From: Chloroflexota bacterium
GTDB taxonomy: Bacteria; Chloroflexota; Limnocylindria; Limnocylindrales; CSP1-4
Length of the DNA: 35,600 bases
Direction of reading: 5' to 3'
NCBI GenBank assembly: GCA_003165675.1
Contig: PMNU01000012.1
Coordinates: 43,545 to 79,144, forward strand
Shown: positions 28,744-35,600 of the stretch, in pieces
How positions within the stretch are numbered: the first letter of the stretch is position 1
How the letters are laid out: each line of letters begins with the position of its first letter
Notes under the pieces: generated by a model
Told to the model about the DNA's origin: nothing
Database searches by the model: none
Seen by the model: only the letters and a program-made list of their open reading frames with translations
Translations under genes and position numbers: made by a program

Positions 28744-29364
28744 CTACGCGACCTTGTTGCCGCAGTTGCCGCAGAAGCGAGTGTCGGCGGCGAGCTCGGC
28801 GCCGCACTTGCTGCACTTCGCGACGCCCAGGGGCGTGCCGCAGTTGCCGCAGAACTTCTCGCTGCCGACCGGCTTGCCGCAGCTGGGGCACTCGGTAGCC
28901 CGGGCGCTGGTGTCGCCCGAGAAGATCTGCTGACCCTGCACCGCGTCGCGCATCTGGCTGATTTCGACGGAGGAGCGCTCCGCCTCCATCTCGGCGGCGA
29001 GGTTCGGGGCGCAGTTCACGCACAGGCCGCGCGCCTTGTTGAAGCAGGTCTCGTCCACCCAGTTGTTGCACCGAACGCAGCGGTGGAACAACGGCATGAT
29101 CTCGTTGGAGGCCTTCTGGAGGGCCTTGTCTCGGGCGTCGCGGTCGGTGATCTGCTGGGCGCTGTCGGCGACGTTGCGCGCTCCCCAGAGCCCGCCGATG
29201 ACGCTGCTCGCGCCGCTGAGGATCGACGCGCCGGTGCCGAGGAGATTCTTCTGCCACTCGCTTCGGTAGCCGCTGCCGCAGACGTCGCAGCGGAACTCGA
29301 ACTGGTATCCCTGGTTGGTCGAGAGATCCTGGTAGTTGCTGGTGAACGGGGTGAAGCCCGGCAT
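28744..29364 (-). CDS. Zinc-ribbon protein with treble-clef-like cysteine clusters
   Basis: 206 residues from ATG 29364, with AGGAG eight bases upstream. Cysteine pairs in order: C26/C29, C96/C99 with C107 and C115/C118 (CVRCNNWVDETC), C159/C162 with C172/C175, and C184/C187 with C198/C201. The last two are standard zinc ribbons (CPSCGKPVGSEKFCGNCG, CSKCGAELAADTRFCGNCG). A Gly/Ser/Ala-rich hydrophobic stretch (41-62) lies between the first and second clusters and could sit in or on a membrane. A charged helix (122-145) precedes the C-terminal ribbons. Similar ribbon proteins act as adaptors; no specific partner is known. It is convergent with another zinc-ribbon gene. Confidence 0.85.
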   Translation of the reverse strand: MPGFTPFTSNYQDLSTNQGYQFEFRCDVCGSGYRSEWQKNLLGTGASILSGASSVIGGLWGARNVADSAQQITDRDARDKALQKASNEIMPLFHRCVRCNNWVDETCFNKARGLCVNCAPNLAAEMEAERSSVEISQMRDAVQGQQIFSGDTSARATECPSCGKPVGSEKFCGNCGTPLGVAKCSKCGAELAADTRFCGNCGNKVA

Positions 29365-29467
29365 TCGACCCACTCCTGAGTGGCGGCCGCGAGGCGGCCT
29401 TCGGCTGCTGCGTTGTGGCTCGAATGGTAACGCCAAGCCGGGCCGGCGGTAGTCCCCTGCGACCATG

Positions 29468-31228
29468 CTACGGGAGCGTCGCGGGCTCCAGTCGGGCCAC
29501 GATCGTTTCGTCGTTGAGGAGGAAGAAGCTGTGGATCGGGCCATCCTGGAGGTCGCTCGACCCGTAGATCTGGTAGCCGCCGAGCCCGAGGTCGATCCCG
29601 ACGACACCCGACGGGAACGGGTCGACGACCGCAAATGCGCCCGGGCCGCCGGAGGGTTGTTCCTTCGTCAGTATCGAGAACGCCGCGCCTGCTCCGCAGA
29701 GCGAGTCGCTTGGATACGGCGGCGTGTCGCACCATAACGATGGCACCCAGTCGAGCCAGGCGCCGACTACGACGAGGTTCGAACCAGTGGGGTGAGGGAC
29801 GGCGACCACTGTGTCGAGCGATGCCGGCGAGCCATCGGCCGACGCGATTCGGCCGACGATCTGGATCGCTCCGAGAGACGAGACCTTGACCGCCCAGTAG
29901 CCTTCGCCGGCGGTCGGCGACGACGGCGCGCACGAAGACATCGGCGGCGGAGTGCCGGTCTCGCCGGCGCAACCGATCGAGACGGGGAGGGGCCCCTTGA
30001 CGATGGCCACTCGTCCGACGACGGCGCCTGGTGTCGCAGTCCAAAGCTCCGCCAGTTCCGTGATGGTGAGCGCGCGACCGCCCGGCCCGACGATCCCGAC
30101 CGGCGCCGGCGCCAGCGGCCCGGTCGCCGTGGCGCTGGAGACGGGCGTGGCCGGTGCGGCAGACGCAGCCGTGGCGGTTGGCGGGGCGGTCGGCGAGGAG
30201 CGCGGCCAGTCCGCGAGCTTCGCCAGAACGCGCCAGGCCGGGCAGCCCACCGAGGAGGTCGAAGGTTGGTCGGGGCACTGCTCTGAGGCCGACCGCACTA
30301 CGAAGATGCCGTGGACGGCGACGCCGCCCTGGATACCGTCGATATTGCCCATGCCGGCCGCCTCGACCTCCCGCGCATCCTTTGGTATGTCGAGGTAGTC
30401 GGGAGCCCGCGTGGGCAGCTGATCCGCCGTGGCGTCGAGCCAGGTTCCGACGCACGGGTCCGAACCGTTGGGATCGAGCGGGTCGCCGTCGGGTACCGGC
30501 GTCCCGCCGGAGCAGAAGGCCGCGTCCGAGGTCGGGAAGCGCAACTGCGTCATCCACGCTTCGACCAGGAACGTCTTGCCCGAGCCGGGCCAGGCGGGAG
30601 TGGACACCAGGGCCCCGTCGCTGCCGCCGGGCCAGGCGTCGTCCAGGCTGGCGGTCAGCCGGGAGGAAGATGCGGGCGTGATTCGGCCGAGCAGCCCAAG
30701 GTAGCCCGCGCCGAGGTAGCGGAATGCGAAGATCCCCGACGCAGTCGGCCCCGGCAGCTCCGCGGCCAGGGTTGCGCCCATGACACACACCTGGGCGCCC
30801 ATCCCCTCGACGACGCCGATGGTTGGGTAGCGGTTCATCGGGCAGACGTCGTTGCGGACGTCGATCGTCACCTCGGCGACGAACGCGGAGTTCACGGGCA
30901 GCGCCGGGTCGGCCAGGAGAGCGGCGAGTTCCGTGGCCGTCAGGGGCCGGTCCAAGGGATAGCCGGTGGGCGCGGCAGGGCCACGGTTCACGGCCGGCAG
31001 GGCAACGGCCACGATCAGGACCGCGATCAAGGCGAGCGCCATCGCGGCGCCCGCCAGACGCGGCGGCGTGAGCCGGAGCCCGGGCCATCGCAGCGCCTTC
31101 CGTGGCTCGGGTGCCCGATCCACGGCCGCGGCAATGTCTGCCATGAGCCCGTCGGGGAGTCGCCCGGCCGCGCGTCTCGACAGCTGTTCGCGTATTCCGT
31201 TCTCGGTCGGCTGAAGTTGCTCGTTCAT
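29468..31228 (-). CDS. Membrane protein with duplicated cysteine-paired outer domain, putative anti-sigma
   Basis: 586 residues from an ATG that overlaps the sigma gene's stop as ATGA. A short cytoplasmic part (1-56), one transmembrane helix (about 58-80), then a large outer region. The outer region is an internal duplication: LDRPLTATELAALLADP (from about 92) against GGRALTITELAELWTATP (from about 383). Ten cysteines fall in five close pairs (129/148, 239/259, 318/329, 420/433, 500/511), as expected for disulfides outside the cell, separated by a Pro/Thr/Ala linker (343-375). There is no HxxxCxxC zinc motif. By gene order it probably restrains the sigma factor, but sequence alone does not show an anti-sigma fold. 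Confidence 0.8.
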   Translation of the reverse strand: MNEQLQPTENGIREQLSRRAAGRLPDGLMADIAAAVDRAPEPRKALRWPGLRLTPPRLAGAAMALALIAVLIVAVALPAVNRGPAAPTGYPLDRPLTATELAALLADPALPVNSAFVAEVTIDVRNDVCPMNRYPTIGVVEGMGAQVCVMGATLAAELPGPTASGIFAFRYLGAGYLGLLGRITPASSSRLTASLDDAWPGGSDGALVSTPAWPGSGKTFLVEAWMTQLRFPTSDAAFCSGGTPVPDGDPLDPNGSDPCVGTWLDATADQLPTRAPDYLDIPKDAREVEAAGMGNIDGIQGGVAVHGIFVVRSASEQCPDQPSTSSVGCPAWRVLAKLADWPRSSPTAPPTATAASAAPATPVSSATATGPLAPAPVGIVGPGGRALTITELAELWTATPGAVVGRVAIVKGPLPVSIGCAGETGTPPPMSSCAPSSPTAGEGYWAVKVSSLGAIQIVGRIASADGSPASLDTVVAVPHPTGSNLVVVGAWLDWVPSLWCDTPPYPSDSLCGAGAAFSILTKEQPSGGPGAFAVVDPFPSGVVGIDLGLGGYQIYGSSDLQDGPIHSFFLLNDETIVARLEPATLP

Positions 31229-31767
31229 CGCGACTCCTTCGCGAGCGCCGACTCTAAGGCCGCGCGGGCGCGGTGGAGTCGGGACTTGACGGTGCCGGTT
31301 GGTGCGCCAAGGACCGCGGCTATCTCCGCGACAGGGCGCTCCTGGAGGTGATGCAGAACGAGGACCGAGCGGTCGTCGATCGAGAGCCGGGCGAAGGCTC
31401 GGTCAAATGCGTCGGCGGCCGCCATTCGGTCGGCCATGGGAGCTTCGGTCGAGGCCGGTTCGGCGCCTTCGTCGGGGTCGAGGATTCGCACCTCGCGAAC
31501 CTTCGTTCGGGTTCGCCGTCGCAACTGACCGCGACAGGCGTTGACGTTGATCCGGCCCAGCCAGGCGTCGATGTTGTCCGGGTCGCGTAACTCGCCGATG
31601 TGGCGCCAGGCCGAGACGAACGTCTCCTGCGTGGCGTCGGCCGCGTCTGCCTCGGAGCCGAGAATTGCAAGTGAAGTTCGATACACGGCGTCGATCCGGC
31701 TTCTGACGAAGGAATCGAAGGCAGTGCGGTCGCCCGAGCAGGCGTTCTCGATGAGCGCTCGGTCCAT
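31225..31767 (-). CDS. RNA polymerase ECF sigma factor
   Basis: 180 residues from ATG 31767 with GAGGG upstream. Region 2 spans about 8-82 (AFDSFVRSRIDAVYRTSLAI, DAADATQETFVSAWRHI, DAWLGRINVNACRGQLRRR) and region 4 about 120-172 (FARLSIDDRSVLVLHHLQER, VAEIAAVLGAPTGTVKSRLH). The length and two-domain layout are those of ECF factors that read specific promoters under stress or envelope signals. It is the first gene of a two-gene operon with the overlapping membrane protein, paralleling the pair at 1-2695. No clear ECF-type autoregulatory promoter was recognised in the 108-base divergent gap. Confidence 0.95.
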   Translation of the reverse strand: MDRALIENACSGDRTAFDSFVRSRIDAVYRTSLAILGSEADAADATQETFVSAWRHIGELRDPDNIDAWLGRINVNACRGQLRRRTRTKVREVRILDPDEGAEPASTEAPMADRMAAADAFDRAFARLSIDDRSVLVLHHLQERPVAEIAAVLGAPTGTVKSRLHRARAALESALAKESR

Positions 31768-31875
31768 TGCCTCCCTCTATCTCCGTCTACCTGTATCGAT
31801 GCTCCGGCACGCCCCCAGGTTGCATCCGCTACGGCCCGATTTTCGCGCCGCCTCCGCCCGGCCCATACTCCGGCC

Positions 31876-32910
31876 ATGACAGACCACATCGTTCCGCTCG
31901 AGCGATTCCGCGACGCCCGCCGGGTGCTGGACGGCCGCATCCACCGCACGCCCATTCTGTCCTCGTCGACGGCGGCGCGGGTGCTCGCCGCGGGCGGCGT
32001 GAACGTAGCCGACGGCCGGATCTACGCCAAGGCGGAGCATCTCCAGAAGACCGGCGCGTTCAAGATCCGTGGCGCGCTGAACAAGATGGGGTCGCTCAGC
32101 GCGGCCGAGAGGGCGGCCGGAGTCATCACTCTCTCCGCCGGCAACCACGCTCAGGGCGTGGCGCTGGCGGCACACGAGGCCGGCGTCCACGCCGTGGTCA
32201 TGATGCCGGCCGGCGCCGTCCGGTCCAAGGTGGACGCGTGCGTCGGCTATGGAGCGGACGTGATCCTCTACGGCCGGAACGTCGGCGAGACGTGGGCCCG
32301 CATGGACGAGGTTCAGGCGGAACGCGGCCTGACTTTCGTGCCCCCGTTCGACGACCCGTGGATCCTTGCGGGGCAGGGAACGATCGGCCTCGAGATCCTC
32401 GACGACCTGCCCGAAGTGGACGTCGTCGTGGCGGGTATCGGCGGCGGGGCCCTGTGTACCGGGACGGCGGCCGCTGTCAAGGAAACGCGGCCCGGCGTGC
32501 GCGTCTACGGTGTGGAGCCCGAGAGGTCCAACGCGCTGTCGCTGGCCCTGGAGCGGAACGAGATCGTTCGCATCGTGCCGGCCTCGGTGGCCGACGGTTT
32601 GGGCGCGCCGTTCGCCGGCGAGTGGACCATGGCGATGGGCCGGCGCTACCTCGACGGGATCGTCCTGCTCGACGACGCCACGATCCTGGCGGGCGTTGGT
32701 TTCGCGCTCGAGCGGATGAAGCAGCTGGTCGAGCCGGCCGGGGCGGCGGCGCTGGCGGCGGTCCTCTTCGGCAGGATCCCGATCCGCGACGGCGAGCGGG
32801 TGTGCGTCGTCCTCAGCGGCGGGAACGTCGAGACGGACAGGCTCGGTGAATTGCTGGCGGGCGCGGCGCCGCTCGACATCCCCGCGGCGGTGAGGCGACC
32901 CGCGCTGTAG
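31876..32910 (+). CDS. Threonine ammonia-lyase (threonine/serine dehydratase), PLP fold type II
   Basis: 344 residues, no C-terminal ACT domain, so it matches catabolic-type or unregulated enzymes. The PLP lysine is K63 in KTGAFKIRGALNK; other signatures are ITLSAGNHAQGVALAA and the C-terminal VLSGGN. It deaminates threonine to 2-oxobutyrate, which feeds isoleucine or propionate metabolism. Coupling to the methylmalonyl-CoA genes 1.7 kb away is suggestive but not shown. The phosphate loop reads GIGGGALCTG, where GGGGL is usual, so one glycine is replaced by alanine. A serine racemase-like activity is the main alternative. A weak -10 (CATACT) ends six bases before the ATG, and no Shine-Dalgarno is seen. 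Confidence 0.92.
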   Translation: MTDHIVPLERFRDARRVLDGRIHRTPILSSSTAARVLAAGGVNVADGRIYAKAEHLQKTGAFKIRGALNKMGSLSAAERAAGVITLSAGNHAQGVALAAHEAGVHAVVMMPAGAVRSKVDACVGYGADVILYGRNVGETWARMDEVQAERGLTFVPPFDDPWILAGQGTIGLEILDDLPEVDVVVAGIGGGALCTGTAAAVKETRPGVRVYGVEPERSNALSLALERNEIVRIVPASVADGLGAPFAGEWTMAMGRRYLDGIVLLDDATILAGVGFALERMKQLVEPAGAAALAAVLFGRIPIRDGERVCVVLSGGNVETDRLGELLAGAAPLDIPAAVRRPAL

Positions 32911-32925
32911 GGGCTCGCGCGGTCG

Positions 32926-32949
32926 CGGTCGCGGCCCAGGCCGCGGCCG
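32926..32949. terminator. GC hairpin between convergent genes
   Basis: CGGTCGCGGCC (32926-32936) pairs with GGCCGCGGCCG (32939-32949) with one G-T wobble, giving a strong stem with a small loop. It lies in the 39-base convergent gap and runs up to the metallopeptidase stop codon at 32950. Confidence 0.5.
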
Positions 32950-33360
32950 TCAGTCGACCCCGAGCTCGTGCAGCCGCTCCTCTGGGATGCCCAGGTGGTG
33001 AGCCAGTTCGTGAACCACCGTGATTCGGACCTCGCGCTCCAGGTCCGCCGGGTCCGGGAAGTCCTCGAGCAGCGCGTTCGAGAAGAGCGTGATCTTGTTG
33101 GGCACGAAGGCCCAGTCCGCGCCGTACTCGATCCGGGGTACACCCTCGTACAGGCCATACAGGCCCTCGTCGGGACCGAGGCCGGCCTCACGGAGCTGCT
33201 GCGCCGACGGCTCGTCCTCGATGACGATTGCCACTTCGTCGAGCGCCCGCGCGAACGGTTCTGGGATCCCGTCGAGCGCATGCTGGACGAGTCGCTCGAA
33301 CCTCTGTGCGGCGTCCGCCGTCTGGCGCCGTCGAGCCCTGCCTCGTGGTCGTTTAGCCAT
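32950..33360 (-). CDS. Small metallopeptidase-family (zincin-like) protein
   Basis: 136 residues from ATG 33360. The C-terminal motif VVHELAHHLGIPEERLHELG contains HExxH (H117, E118, H121) with H122, matching the minimal-zincin family (PF06262, often annotated simply as metallopeptidase family protein). The middle has the family's YGLYEGVPRIEYG segment. A basic N-terminus (about 1-15) precedes. It has no signal peptide and is likely cytosolic; in vivo substrates of the family are not established. No Shine-Dalgarno is visible, and TAGCAT lies seven bases before the ATG, so it may be leaderless. It is divergent from folE. Confidence 0.88.
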   Translation of the reverse strand: MAKRPRGRARRRQTADAAQRFERLVQHALDGIPEPFARALDEVAIVIEDEPSAQQLREAGLGPDEGLYGLYEGVPRIEYGADWAFVPNKITLFSNALLEDFPDPADLEREVRITVVHELAHHLGIPEERLHELGVD

Positions 33361-33364
33361 GGCG

Positions 33365-33374
33365 ACTATGCTAC
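33365..33374 (-). promoter_or_regulatory. -10 box of a probable leaderless transcript
   Basis: On the minus strand, TAGCAT followed by seven bases and the ATG at 33360. It fits the TAnnnT-N6/7-start pattern seen before other genes lacking a ribosome-binding site. Confidence 0.4.
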
Positions 33375-33463
33375 GGCCCGCGCGTACCCGCGACTCGCGA
33401 CGCGCGGCTCCCGACCGCGACCCGTGGACGACACGGCGTAGGATTCTGTAGAAGGAGCCAGCG

Positions 33464-34174
33464 ATGCCGACCGACCAGCCGTTCGAACGCGAGCAGCTCG
33501 ACCTCGAGGCGCACGTCCGCCAGATGGTCGACGAGATAGAGCGCGGCGAGGAAGAGGACCGCGGCACGGCCGCCGAGAAGCCGGCGGCCGGGGAGAGGGG
33601 TGGCCAGTCCGGCGGCATCGAGCGGGCCGTCCGCCAGATCCTCATCGAGATCGGCGAGGATCCTGAGCGCGAAGGCCTGCTGCGCACTCCGGAGCGCATG
33701 CACCGAATGTGGCTCGAGCTCACGTGCGGCTACCGCGTGGACCCGGACCGGCTGATCAACGGGGCGGTCTTCGACGTCGGCTACAGCGAGATGGTGGTCA
33801 TCAAGGGAATCCCGTTCTACTCGCTCTGCGAGCACCATATGCTGCCGTTCTTCGGCACGGCCGCAGTGGGCTACCTGCCGCGTGGCCGCGTCATCGGGCT
33901 CTCCAAGATCCCGAGGATCGTCGAGATGTACGCGCGGCGCCTGCAGGTCCAAGAGCGGATGACGCAGCAAATCGCCGACTTCCTGCAGGAACGCTTGAAT
34001 CCGTATGGCGTCGGCGTGGTCATCGAGGCGGAGCATCTCTGTCTGGCGATGCGCGGCGTCCAGAAAGGCGGCGCGACCATGGTCACGAGCAGCGTCCTGG
34101 GCGCATTCCGGGCGAACAAGCAAACTCGCGACGAGTTCATGGCCCACCTGGAGCGAGCGGTGCCGCGAGTTTGA
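33464..34174 (+). CDS. folE: GTP cyclohydrolase I
   Basis: 236 residues. It converts GTP to 7,8-dihydroneopterin triphosphate, the first step of folate (and pterin) synthesis. The zinc site is C122 and H125 in SLCEHHMLPFFG plus C193 in HLCLAMRGVQK; other family motifs are GLLRTPERMHRMW, GLSKIPRIVEMYARRLQVQE and KGGATMVTSSVLG. The first 50 residues are an acidic, charged extension not needed for the fold. ATG 33464 has AAGGAG seven bases upstream. No other folate gene is adjacent. Confidence 0.96.
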   Translation: MPTDQPFEREQLDLEAHVRQMVDEIERGEEEDRGTAAEKPAAGERGGQSGGIERAVRQILIEIGEDPEREGLLRTPERMHRMWLELTCGYRVDPDRLINGAVFDVGYSEMVVIKGIPFYSLCEHHMLPFFGTAAVGYLPRGRVIGLSKIPRIVEMYARRLQVQERMTQQIADFLQERLNPYGVGVVIEAEHLCLAMRGVQKGGATMVTSSVLGAFRANKQTRDEFMAHLERAVPRV

Positions 34175-34243
34175 GCCCGCCGCCAGAAAGCTTCGCCGAA
34201 TCGCCGGATGAGAGTTCCGGGCAGAAGAAACGGGAGCCTCGAA

Positions 34244-34489
34244 ATGTTCCTCGATCCGAACGCGGCGAACCCTCACCAGGAACCGTGCCTGTCATGCGGC
34301 GAGGAGACCGCAGTCGGTAGCGTCTTCTACTCGGACCGGAGCGCTGTCGACAACCCCGACGGAACGCGAGGCTATCTCTGCTCTGAGTGCAGTGCGCACG
34401 TCCGCTCGGCGGGGCACCGGGAGGGGCTGAGCGAGGTGAGGAGGCTCGGGGGGTTGATGGCGATAGGCATAAGCGCCACGAGGCACTGA
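34244..34489 (+). CDS. Small zinc-ribbon protein of unknown function
   Basis: 81 residues from ATG 34244 with GGGAG seven bases upstream; an in-frame ATG at 34208 has no such signal. Two CxxC knuckles, in EPCLSCGEETAVGSVFYSDR and GYLCSECSAHVRSAG, frame a loop of about 27 residues as in a zinc ribbon. The rest is hydrophilic, with a short hydrophobic end (LGGLMAIGIS). It sits between folE and the cobalamin-binding gene on the same strand, with gaps of 69 and 96 bases, so operon membership is uncertain. Confidence 0.72.
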   Translation: MFLDPNAANPHQEPCLSCGEETAVGSVFYSDRSAVDNPDGTRGYLCSECSAHVRSAGHREGLSEVRRLGGLMAIGISATRH

Positions 34490-34572
34490 TCGAACGGGCT
34501 GGGGGCCGAATCGCCGGCGCCCGACTTGCGCCGGAACGAGACTTGCCGGCACTGGCCGGGTTTCGGCGCCGT

Positions 34573-34578
34573 TATCAT
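34573..34578 (+). promoter_or_regulatory. -10 box of a probable leaderless transcript
   Basis: TATCAT followed by seven bases and the ATG at 34586. No Shine-Dalgarno sequence is present between them. Confidence 0.5.
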
Positions 34579-34585
34579 TCGCGGC

Positions 34586-34990
34586 ATGACTGATCGACCG
34601 ATCAAGGTTCTCATCGCCAAGCCCGGGCTCGATGGGCACGACCGCGGCGCCAAGGTGCTGGCTCGCGGTCTGCGGGACGAAGGCTTCGAAGTCGTCTACA
34701 CCGGGCTGCGCCAGACGCCCGAGATGATCGTGACGGCGGCTCTCCAGGAAGACGTCGACGTCGTCGGCCTGTCGATCCTGTCCGGTGCTCACATGACGCT
34801 CGTGCCTCGCATCTGCGCCCTGCTGCGAGAGCGCGGCATGGACGACGTGCTCGTGGCAGCCGGCGGCATCATCCCCGACGACGACGTGGCGCCTCTCAAG
34901 GAGAGTGGCGTTGCCGCGATCTTCGGCCCTGGTACCACCATCGCCGAAGTGGCCGACTTCCTGCGCGCCAACGCCCGGCCGCGGGACTGA
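34586..34990 (+). CDS. Methylmalonyl-CoA mutase, cobalamin-binding small subunit
   Basis: 134 residues, the C-terminal B12 domain as a separate protein. The lower-ligand motif DxHxxG is D16-G-H18-D-R-G21 in [13 protein letters not shown]; SxL is S63-I-L65 (GLSILSGAH), then the GG of [13 protein letters not shown] and the loop FGPGT (113-117). With the large catalytic subunit it rearranges (R)-methylmalonyl-CoA and succinyl-CoA. The large subunit is not in the window, so it may lie elsewhere or beyond the right edge. meaB follows 11 bases later, which supports the assignment. Closely related small subunits serve isobutyryl-CoA or ethylmalonyl-CoA mutases and cannot be excluded. Confidence 0.93.
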   Translation: MTDRPIKVLIAKPGLDGHDRGAKVLARGLRDEGFEVVYTGLRQTPEMIVTAALQEDVDVVGLSILSGAHMTLVPRICALLRERGMDDVLVAAGGIIPDDDVAPLKESGVAAIFGPGTTIAEVADFLRANARPRD

Positions 34991-35001
34991 CTCGGGCCGG
35001 C

Positions 35002-35600
35002 GTGACCAGGGCCGTCCCTTCGGCGATCAACCAGGCCGCGGCCTCGGCGCGTGCCGGCGATCTCTGCGATGCGGCGCTGGCCGGTGATCGTCGGGCTCTC
35101 GCGCGTCTGCTGACGGCCGTCGAGAACCGCTCGCCTCTCGCCGAGGCCGCTCTCCGGCGTCTCTATCCCCTGGCGGGCCAGGCGCAGCTGATCGGCATTA
35201 CCGGGCCTCCCGGAGCCGGCAAGAGCACGCTCGTGGCCGCGTTGATCGCCGAGCTTCGCCGGGCCGGCCGGCCCGTGGCGGTAGTCGCGGTCGATCCATC
35301 CAGCCCGATCACCGGCGGCGCCGTCCTGGGCGATCGCGTCCGGATGCAGGCCTACGCGGCCGACGACGGCGTCTTCATCCGATCCATGGCGTCGCGTGGC
35401 CACGCCGGCGGGCTCTCGTCCGCGACGGCGGCGGCGGCTGCGGTCTTCGACGCCGCGGGCTTCGACGTTGTCCTGATCGAAACCGTCGGCACGGGCCAGA
35501 GCGAGGTGGAGGTGGCTGCCACGGCCGACACGACGGTCGTCGTAGAGGCACCCGAGATGGGCGACGAGATCCAGGCAATCAAGGCAGGCCTGCTCGAAGT
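35002..35600 (+). CDS. meaB: Methylmalonyl-CoA mutase-associated G-protein chaperone, 5' part
   Basis: Partial: 199 codons from GTG 35002, running off the right edge with no stop. This SIMIBI-class GTPase (MeaB/ArgK) loads and protects the cobalamin of methylmalonyl-CoA mutase. Seen here: Walker A GPPGAGKST (68-76), the family motif DPSSPITGGAVLGDRVRM (98-115), SMASRGHAGGLSSAT, and the switch region ETVGTGQSEVEVA, then VEAPEMGDEIQAIKAGLLE. The dimerisation arm is beyond the window. It is 11 bases after the cobalamin-subunit gene and surely co-transcribed. The start has no clear Shine-Dalgarno, so translational coupling is likely. Confidence 0.94.
   Translation, partial: MTRAVPSAINQAAASARAGDLCDAALAGDRRALARLLTAVENRSPLAEAALRRLYPLAGQAQLIGITGPPGAGKSTLVAALIAELRRAGRPVAVVAVDPSSPITGGAVLGDRVRMQAYAADDGVFIRSMASRGHAGGLSSATAAAAAVFDAAGFDVVLIETVGTGQSEVEVAATADTTVVVEAPEMGDEIQAIKAGLLE

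Noticed and set aside
29765-29790. GGTTCGAACC resembling a tRNA T-loop
   Set aside because: It lies within a coding frame and no acceptor, D or anticodon arm can be placed around it.
29016-31088. Minus-strand 690-codon frame
   Set aside because: Out-of-frame shadow over the duplicated-domain membrane protein and the zinc-ribbon protein; very Arg-rich with no start signal.

Overview
The window is GC-rich bacterial chromosome with compact genes and a strong G/C bias at third codon positions. Several things point to an uncultured Chloroflexota-like or actinobacteria-like lineage: a free-standing cobalamin-binding small subunit of methylmalonyl-CoA mutase followed by meaB, a luciferase-like (LLM) flavin/F420-type oxidoreductase domain, a MenA-like prenyltransferase domain, many one-pass membrane-anchored beta-propeller proteins, and several genes with a -10 box 6-7 bases before the start codon (probable leaderless mRNAs). 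The lineage is an inference; there is no rRNA or other phylogenetic marker here. I see no tRNA, rRNA, CRISPR array, insertion sequence or phage gene.

Layout. Positions 1-2695: the end of a sigma-70 family factor, overlapping by ATGA a membrane anti-sigma-like protein with a large extracytoplasmic propeller. 2750-8865 (minus): gltB-gltD, NADPH glutamate synthase, the nitrogen-assimilation core. 9187-10541: a membrane-anchored protein of unknown function and a small excisionase-type HTH protein. 10718-12118 (minus): a class III aminotransferase. 12396-13217: an unrecognised protein. 13257-15982 (minus): an unusual LLM oxidoreductase-UbiA prenyltransferase fusion, overlapping by TGATG a CPBP intramembrane protease. 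16209-19247: a GNAT acetyltransferase, then an ABC-2 exporter pair. 19310-21098 (minus): a nitroreductase and a membrane-anchored alpha/beta hydrolase. 21282-23042: a J-domain protein with an ExoX-like C-terminus, a gene-poor stretch with a perfect palindrome, and a DinB-like protein. 23198-23882 (minus): an arsR-trxA operon behind a good promoter.

23965-29364 holds an Asp-box double propeller (minus), a 597-residue protein of unknown family followed by a small zinc-ribbon protein (plus), and a convergent zinc-ribbon protein (minus). 29468-31767 (minus) is a second sigma-factor operon: an ECF sigma factor overlapping by ATGA a membrane protein with an internally duplicated, cysteine-paired outer domain. 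31876-35600 is mostly metabolic: threonine ammonia-lyase, a small zincin-type metallopeptidase (minus), GTP cyclohydrolase I, a small zinc-ribbon protein, the methylmalonyl-CoA mutase cobalamin subunit and the start of meaB.

Most genes are ordinary housekeeping. The parts that look least described are the LLM-UbiA fusion with its overlapping CPBP protease, the two sigma/extracytoplasmic-sensor pairs with unusual outer domains, the duplicated six-Asp-box protein, and the 597-residue/zinc-ribbon pair.
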